From positions 62,001-126,000 of the forward strand of contig NZ_FTOV01000003.1 in NCBI RefSeq assembly GCF_900156825.1: a stretch of 64,000 nt of DNA, read 5' to 3'. Under the pieces are notes generated by a model. It saw only the letters and a program-made list of their open reading frames with translations. It was not told the origin of the DNA and did not search any database. Shown piece by piece: positions 58,968 to 64,000 of the stretch. The translations under genes were made by a program, and so were the position numbers. Origin of the DNA: Chryseobacterium gambrini. GTDB lineage: Bacteria; Bacteroidota; Bacteroidia; Flavobacteriales; Weeksellaceae. Position 1 is the stretch's first letter; every line of letters begins with the position of its first letter.

Positions 58968-60872
58968 TTAGTCTACATCTTTATTTAAAAATCTGTTTTC
59001 TCTGATCTGCATATTTCCGTTGTTATCAGACAGGTAAGTATTGATGTTCTGGTCGGATGCATTGTTACCTTCAATGGAAATATTTTTTCTCTTGAATGCA
59101 GGCACAGATTCAAACTCGCTGGAGCTGTCGAAACTCTGGTAACGTGAATTAAACTCCTTCAGTTTGTTTCTTCTTTCCATTACTCTTTCCTGATCCACGG
59201 TTTTATTCACGAAGGTGAATTCTTCTTCCGCTGGTTTCGGAACTTCAGTTTCTGTTTTATTTTCAACAACAGGCTCTTCTGTCAGATGCTGAAAGAAATG
59301 TTCTACTTTCTGAAAAGGCTCTTCCGTAAGCTGATTCACTTCGTTGATTGCTGCAAGTTCTGCTTTTGGCTGTCCGAAATCAGATTTAGGCTCATTTTTT
59401 ACAGGTTCATTCACAAAGAAGCTGAATTCAATAGGTTTTTCCTCAGAAAAAGTGTTATTGAAAGCAGTATTAGACTGTGGTTCTTCTTTTTTATGATCAA
59501 AATCAAACTTAAAAGATTCTATTTCCAGATCATTCGGATCTTCCGCTTCTTCGTCTAATGTGAACAAGCTGAAAGATTCTTCCTCATTGTCTTCGTTTCT
59601 CCAGTCCTGAGTGTTATTAACCGTATCTTCCTCTTTATCAAAGAATTTTATTTCAGTTTTAGTCTCTTCGTTGCCAATAGTCATTTTTTTTTCAGTAGAC
59701 GTAACCCCGAATTGTGGATGGTCGTGGTCTTCATCGTCCAATCTGAAAAGGTTTTTACCTCCGAAATCATAATCCTGTTCCGCATGAGAATGTCTTTCCT
59801 CTCTTGTTTTAAAAGGAGACTCTTTTGGGGTATCAAAGCTGTCGTTCAGGCTAATTTTAATTTTCTCTGTAGGTCCTGCAAATTTTTTGTTATCGTTAGA
59901 AAAACCTGTTGCGATTACAAGAACGCTTACAGAATCTCCCAGTTCTTCATCTGCTCCCACCCCGAAAATAATATCTGCGGTGTTTCCTGCTTCTTTCTGG
60001 ATATGATCCATGATTACTCCGATCTCGTCCATGGTCACTTCTTCCACACCACTTCTTATCAATAACAGAACGTTTTTCGCACCTGTAATCTTATTGTCAT
60101 TCAATAGTGGGGAATCAAGCGCTTTTTTAACTGCTTCTTCGGCTTTATTTTCACCGGAAGCAATTCCTGTAGACATCAAAGCCGTTCCTGAATTCTGAAG
60201 CACAGATTTAGCATCTCTAAAGTCAATGTTTACATCAAAATAACCCGTAATAACTTCCGCCATTCCTTTGGCTGCGTTCGTTAAAACTTCATCGGCTTTT
60301 GAGAATCCCTGCTTGAATCCAAGGTTTCCGAATTGCTGTCTTAATTTATCGTTGTTGATGACAATTAATGAGTCAACATTATTTCTTAATTTATCCAGAC
60401 CGTTTTCAGCCTGTTCCAGTCTTCTTTTCCCTTCAAAACTGAAAGGGACGGTAACGATTCCTACCGTTAAGATTCCCATATCTTTGGCTACTTTAGCAAT
60501 AACGGGAGCAGCTCCGGTTCCTGTACCACCACCCATTCCGGCAGTGATGAAAACCATTTTGGTATTTTGTCCCATTGCAGCTTTAATATCTTCGATGCTT
60601 TCGATCGCAGATTTTTCTCCCACTTCAGGATCGGCTCCTGCGCCAAGACCTTCCGTAATGGTAGTTCCCAACTGTACTTTGTTGGCAACCGGGTTATTAT
60701 CTAAAGTCTGGGCATCTGTATTGCAAATCACGAAATCCACTCCGTGAATACCTTTTTCGTACATGTGTTTCAGCGCATTATTTCCACCGCCTCCAACACC
60801 GATTACTTTTATGATTGATGAATTTCCTTTTGGCAAATCAAATGAAAATCCTTGTGTACCTATGTTTTCCAT
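58968..60872 (-). CDS. ftsZ: Cell division protein FtsZ
   Basis: FtsZ is the tubulin-like GTPase of the division ring. The 634-residue protein has a standard GTPase domain in its first 320 residues: GVGGGGNNAL near 25, the tubulin signature GGGTGTGAAP near 114 and the T7-loop region NIDFRDAKSVL near 216. A very long acidic linker (about 335-600) and a C-terminal tail follow. The extended linker is common in Bacteroidota. It is downstream of ftsA in one cluster. Confidence 0.97.
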   Translation of the reverse strand: MENIGTQGFSFDLPKGNSSIIKVIGVGGGGNNALKHMYEKGIHGVDFVICNTDAQTLDNNPVANKVQLGTTITEGLGAGADPEVGEKSAIESIEDIKAAMGQNTKMVFITAGMGGGTGTGAAPVIAKVAKDMGILTVGIVTVPFSFEGKRRLEQAENGLDKLRNNVDSLIVINNDKLRQQFGNLGFKQGFSKADEVLTNAAKGMAEVITGYFDVNIDFRDAKSVLQNSGTALMSTGIASGENKAEEAVKKALDSPLLNDNKITGAKNVLLLIRSGVEEVTMDEIGVIMDHIQKEAGNTADIIFGVGADEELGDSVSVLVIATGFSNDNKKFAGPTEKIKISLNDSFDTPKESPFKTREERHSHAEQDYDFGGKNLFRLDDEDHDHPQFGVTSTEKKMTIGNEETKTEIKFFDKEEDTVNNTQDWRNEDNEEESFSLFTLDEEAEDPNDLEIESFKFDFDHKKEEPQSNTAFNNTFSEEKPIEFSFFVNEPVKNEPKSDFGQPKAELAAINEVNQLTEEPFQKVEHFFQHLTEEPVVENKTETEVPKPAEEEFTFVNKTVDQERVMERRNKLKEFNSRYQSFDSSSEFESVPAFKRKNISIEGNNASDQNINTYLSDNNGNMQIRENRFLNKDVD

Positions 60873-60980
60873 AATTAGTTTCTTTTAATAATTATAATTG
60901 ATAAGCGATAAATGAATAATGATTTTGTTTTAATTAAAAAATAAATCATCAATTATCACTGATCTTTTATCATTTATATT

Positions 60981-62372
60981 TTATTCTACTTCTTCAAAGA
61001 ATTTTTTTACTTTTTCCATCAGCGACTGCCCGAAAGTGAGTTTCGCCGCCTTTTTATTCTCATGCTGTTCTTCTCTAGGCTGTTGTTCCTGTATCGGCGC
61101 AACTTCCTGCGGAGCGGATTGTGAAGTTTCAATCGCAGCTTGTGCAGCAGCATTTTCCAGCTGCTCTTTTTCCAAAACAGGAGTGTCTTCCACCGTGTTC
61201 AGCTTTTTATCCCTGATTTTTAAACTTTCCATTAATAAACCAATGGAAGTCGCAAATTCGGGACCTTTAAGATACTGATTTTTATCATTCGCCACATACT
61301 CATTTGCAAATCCGATTCTGCTGTCGAATCCTGTTGTATAATTGGCAAGCTGACGAAGGTGTTTCAGGTTGGAGCCACCACCCGTTAATACGATTCCTGC
61401 AATCAGTTTTTTCTTTTGTTCAAAAGCTCCGTAAGCCTTTAGTTCTGTATTTACCATTTCCAGAATTTCCTCCACTCGTGCATTGATGATCTGTGCTAAA
61501 GTTTTCAGGGAAATTTCTTTATCCGGTCTTCCGTGAAGCCCGGGAATGGTAACGTACGTGCTGTCTTTTTCAAGCTCAGGAACGGCAGAACCGAATTTTA
61601 CTTTCAGTTGTTCCGCGTGTTTCTCGATGATGGAACAGCCTTCCTTGATGTCTTCCGTAATAATTCCTCCTCCGTAAGGGATAACACAGGTATGACGGAT
61701 GATATTATCTTTAAAGATGGCAATGTCTGTAGTACCGCCTCCGATATCTACAATGGCAACTCCTGCCTCTTTTTCTTCTTTTGTAAGAACCGCTTCAGAG
61801 GATGCTAAAGGTTCAAGGGTAAGAGCTTCCATTTCAAGCCCTGCTTCTCTCACGCATCTCGCGATATTGCGAATGCTTCCCATCTGTCCTACAACCACAT
61901 GGAAGTTGGCCTCTAAACGCTTACCGTGCATCCCGACCGGTTCCTGAATTTCACCTTCGGAATCTACTTTGTATTCCTGCGGCAAAACGTGAATGATTTC
62001 TTCTCCAGGAAGCATCACCAGTTTTTTTACCTGATCTTTTAATGCTTCAATGTCGTCGTCTGTGATGAATTTATCCGGATGTTCACGCATAATATAATCG
62101 GAGTGCTGCAGAGAACGGATGTGTTTCCCTGCGATTCCCACCGTTACTTTACGGATAGGAACTCCTGCGCTGGACTGTGCTTCAGACACAGCAGCTTTGA
62201 TTGAATTAATGGTCTGCGAAATATTATTCACAATACCTTTGTGAACACCAAGACTTTTCGCCTTTCCTACACCGAGAACTTCTATTTTCCCGTGTGCATT
62301 CCTCCTTCCGACAATCGCAACAATCTTTGTTGTCCCGATGTCCAGACCTACTGAATACTCTTGATTTTCCAT
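60981..62372 (-). CDS. ftsA: Cell division protein FtsA
   Basis: FtsA is the actin-like protein that tethers FtsZ to the membrane. The 463-residue protein has VGLDIGTTKIVAIVGRRN (residues 8-25), the phosphate-2 motif VAIVDIGGGTTDIAIF near 204 and the adenosine motif IVLTGGGSNLKHL near 327. The C-terminus is amphipathic (FGQSLMEKVKKFFEEVE), suited to membrane binding. A Gln/Glu-rich linker precedes it. Confidence 0.97.
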   Translation of the reverse strand: MENQEYSVGLDIGTTKIVAIVGRRNAHGKIEVLGVGKAKSLGVHKGIVNNISQTINSIKAAVSEAQSSAGVPIRKVTVGIAGKHIRSLQHSDYIMREHPDKFITDDDIEALKDQVKKLVMLPGEEIIHVLPQEYKVDSEGEIQEPVGMHGKRLEANFHVVVGQMGSIRNIARCVREAGLEMEALTLEPLASSEAVLTKEEKEAGVAIVDIGGGTTDIAIFKDNIIRHTCVIPYGGGIITEDIKEGCSIIEKHAEQLKVKFGSAVPELEKDSTYVTIPGLHGRPDKEISLKTLAQIINARVEEILEMVNTELKAYGAFEQKKKLIAGIVLTGGGSNLKHLRQLANYTTGFDSRIGFANEYVANDKNQYLKGPEFATSIGLLMESLKIRDKKLNTVEDTPVLEKEQLENAAAQAAIETSQSAPQEVAPIQEQQPREEQHENKKAAKLTFGQSLMEKVKKFFEEVE

Positions 62373-62463
62373 TTTTTATACCGATTTGATTTTTTCGTTT
62401 TTCAGTTCCTGTTTTAATAAGGATCATAGGTTTTCGCCTATGGATATTGATGTTTTTTTATTT

Positions 62464-63408
62464 TTATTCTATCTTAACTTTTGCTTTAGTTTTCGGTTTT
62501 GACGCCGTAGGTTTCTCAGTTTTTTTTGCTTGGGTTACCTTCGGTTTTGAAGGATTTCCCGTTTTCTTAATTTCTTTTTTAACTTCGGCTTTAGGCTTTG
62601 GTTCCACACTTTTGGCGACGGCAACCGGAGCTTTTGCCAGTTCTATATTGGCTGCTTTTAAAATACTGTCGTTTTCTTTGTAATTAGGATTTAAGGTGGT
62701 TACAATCTGGTTCTGATATTTAATAGAAACCATACTGTACTTTTCCGGATCCTGATACACAAGATATTTTTCTACAAAGGCTTTAAATCCTTTTACTTTA
62801 AAATCGATATTATCTAAATCCCCGATCTCGACTTTGTAATTTCCTTCACTGGTAAGAAGATTATAGTCGCCGTTTCGGTCTTTGGATATTCCGATAAAAT
62901 ATTTTTTGCTGAAATCGTCCTTGTCGATCTTTTCAACCAACTCGGCAAGTTTTTCATACTCTTCTTTTTTCACATTTCCCGTTACAAGCATACAGGGATG
63001 AGAATAGGTTTTGGAGATCGGAAATTCTATACCTTTTTCATCTACATAAAAATCTCTGCCTTCTTTATTTAATCTGAAAACGGGAACCCTCTGTTTGATG
63101 TCTAAATTCAGTTTTCCGTTCAGGTTTAAATAAACATTTGCGCTATCTACCGCCGGAAGATTGTTGATCTTTTTTTCCAGCGCCGGAATATTAAGATCCC
63201 CGACTTTTCCAGAAGGGTTTTCTTTTTTTACAATTTCCCGGATATCTTTTTCATCAATGAAGTAAACCGGTGTTTTTTCATTCATTTTCACAGAAATTTT
63301 ATTGTCCGTAATCTTCTGTCCGCTGAATTTCTTCAAAGAGAAACTCAACAGGAATCCGAGGATGATTACTGTGATGGCAATTTTTAATATTCTGTATTTA
63401 TTTTTCAT
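62464..63408 (-). CDS. ftsQ: Cell division protein FtsQ/DivIB
   Basis: The 314-residue protein has one N-terminal transmembrane helix (ILKIAITVIILGFLLSFSL), a POTRA-like region and an FtsQ beta domain (VFRLNKEGRDFYVDEKGIEF). Its C-terminal 60 residues are a Lys/Pro/Ala-rich tail, an unusual feature for FtsQ and probably disordered in the periplasm. It precedes ftsA. The gene normally found upstream in this cluster, murC, is displaced by the GxxExxY unit or lies beyond the window. Confidence 0.9.
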   Translation of the reverse strand: MKNKYRILKIAITVIILGFLLSFSLKKFSGQKITDNKISVKMNEKTPVYFIDEKDIREIVKKENPSGKVGDLNIPALEKKINNLPAVDSANVYLNLNGKLNLDIKQRVPVFRLNKEGRDFYVDEKGIEFPISKTYSHPCMLVTGNVKKEEYEKLAELVEKIDKDDFSKKYFIGISKDRNGDYNLLTSEGNYKVEIGDLDNIDFKVKGFKAFVEKYLVYQDPEKYSMVSIKYQNQIVTTLNPNYKENDSILKAANIELAKAPVAVAKSVEPKPKAEVKKEIKKTGNPSKPKVTQAKKTEKPTASKPKTKAKVKIE

Positions 63409-63476
63409 TTTTGTTTTTTAGCTTTTTTAACGCTACGGGCGCAAGGTTTTTCTTTAAATTCTTGCTTTTTATTTTT

Positions 63477-63523
63477 ATGTTCGCAAAGGCGTTTCACTCA
63501 GCAAATGATAGCTGAAAATATTT
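63477..63523 (-). repeat. Left inverted repeat of the GxxExxY unit
   Basis: Read on the minus strand this arm contains TCAGCTATCATTTGCTGAG then TGAAACGCCTTTGCGAACAT. It matches the right arm (63927-63973) at 42 of 45 positions by my count and ends 2 bp from the gene's stop codon. Its core is the dispersed repeat found in the NAD island. Confidence 0.8.
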
Positions 63524-63524
63524 T

Positions 63525-63902
63525 TTATAATTTGTTTACTACTCTTTTTACTCCGTCTTTAAATAAGGTAGAATGAAAATTTAAAATCATCCCTAATTTC
63601 ATTTCTGTGATTCTTAAATAATTAAGAATTTGGAAAAAATGATATTTATTAATTTCCGGAACTGCTTTTATTTCTATAATTACTTTATTTTCAATTAATA
63701 AATCAACTCTGAATGCTTTCTCAATAATTAAACCTTCATAATTGACACTAATATCTTTTTGACTTTCAATGTACAATCCGCTATTTTTTAACTCGTGAAT
63801 TAAACATTGCTCATAGACATTTTCATAAAGCCCGATTCCCAGTTTTCGGTGCACTTTCATCCCTGCATCAAAAACAATGTTTGAAATTTCATTTTCTGTC
63901 AT
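63525..63902 (-). CDS. GxxExxY protein (PDDEXK nuclease-like)
   Basis: The 125-residue protein has the signature G-L-Y-E-N-V-Y near residue 23 and the PDDEXK-like core FRVDLLIENKVIIEIKAV (D with E-x-K) near 64-80. The family occurs in many near-identical copies in some genomes and has been suspected of mobility; its function is unknown. Here the gene is closely enclosed by inverted repeats, giving a unit of about 497 bp that lies beside ftsQ. Confidence 0.88.
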   Translation of the reverse strand: MTENEISNIVFDAGMKVHRKLGIGLYENVYEQCLIHELKNSGLYIESQKDISVNYEGLIIEKAFRVDLLIENKVIIEIKAVPEINKYHFFQILNYLRITEMKLGMILNFHSTLFKDGVKRVVNKL

Positions 63903-63926
63903 TGTGTTTTTATATTTACTCTTAAA

Positions 63927-63973
63927 TGATATTTTCAGCTATCATTTGCTGAGTGAAACGCCCTTGCGAACAT
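63927..63973 (+). repeat. Right inverted repeat of the GxxExxY unit
   Basis: TCAGCTATCATTTGCTGAG then TGAAACGCCCTTGCGAACAT mirrors the left arm across the gene, starting about 25 bp upstream of its ATG. Any promoter of the gene must lie within or next to this arm. Confidence 0.8.
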
Positions 63974-64000
63974 GTTTTCGTGTTTCCAAAAAACTCTTTG

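Overview
The window looks like chromosomal DNA of a Chryseobacterium-type member of the Bacteroidota (Flavobacteriales). Four things point there: low GC, many promoters with the Bacteroidota -7 box TAnnTTTG, the GLPGLI/TonB-dependent receptor cassettes, and the ftsQ-ftsA-ftsZ-yqeY order. The genus is inferred from protein style and was not checked by a search.

Layout. 1-4.2 kb: the end of an Omp85/POTRA-type outer-membrane protein gene, lepA, and a DUF1579 lipoprotein. 4.3-18.2 kb: an unusually dense NAD+/ADP-ribose island. It starts with an NrtR-like NUDIX regulator and an 820-bp repeat field. Next come NADAR, a 2OG oxygenase and a SLOG-like protein, then an SPFH protein, an NAD-kinase-like protein, a TARG1/Poa1-like macrodomain, a fused PARG-type hydrolase, DUF4291, an ADP-ribosylglycohydrolase, a YmdB-like macrodomain and a NadR-like NMN adenylyltransferase/kinase. 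The island ends with a sirtuin, a second ADP-ribosylglycohydrolase, the RNA 2'-phosphotransferase KptA, two small proteins and a PPP phosphatase. No ADP-ribosyltransferase was recognised, so the island reads as removal, recycling and repair machinery rather than a toxin locus. A 19-bp near-palindrome recurs at the NUDIX, NADAR and SPFH promoters and is probably the site of the NUDIX regulator.

18.5-30.2 kb: secreted M14 peptidase, an unrecognised two-gene pair with a Cys-rich member, a serine hydrolase, a 54-residue protein, a JmjC-like cupin protein, and two GLPGLI loci around an HTH regulator and a TonB-type receptor. 30.2-38.8 kb: feoA-feoB-small membrane protein under a palindromic operator, a dinD gene broken by one in-frame stop, glmM, a TPR protein, an EamA transporter, aat and a DUF3127 protein.

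38.9-46.3 kb: three tRNAs (Leu-Gly-Leu) followed by a complete retron. It has its own promoter, a folded msr-msd RNA with a 25-bp perfect msd stem, a terminator, a reverse transcriptase with NAxxH, YADD and VTG motifs, a 1110-residue WGR/HEAT-like protein and a winged-helix/SWIM protein. 46.3-55.7 kb: a two-component system followed by an array of helically phased TTAATC-like repeats, a DUF1275 membrane protein, mutL, a rhomboid protease, a tandem pair of membrane-anchored EEP phosphatases/nucleases and two small lipoproteins. 55.8-64 kb, minus strand: GH3-like protein, bacilliredoxin, yqeY, ftsZ, ftsA and ftsQ, then a GxxExxY gene enclosed by near-identical inverted repeats that interrupts the division cluster.

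A dispersed intergenic repeat (core TTTGCTGAG...CGCCTTTGCGAAC) is concentrated inside the NAD island and also forms the arms around the GxxExxY gene. This links both places to the same repeat traffic. The two regions most worth experimental attention are the NAD/ADP-ribose island with its shared operator and the retron with its WGR and SWIM partners. All functions are read from motifs; no database search was possible.
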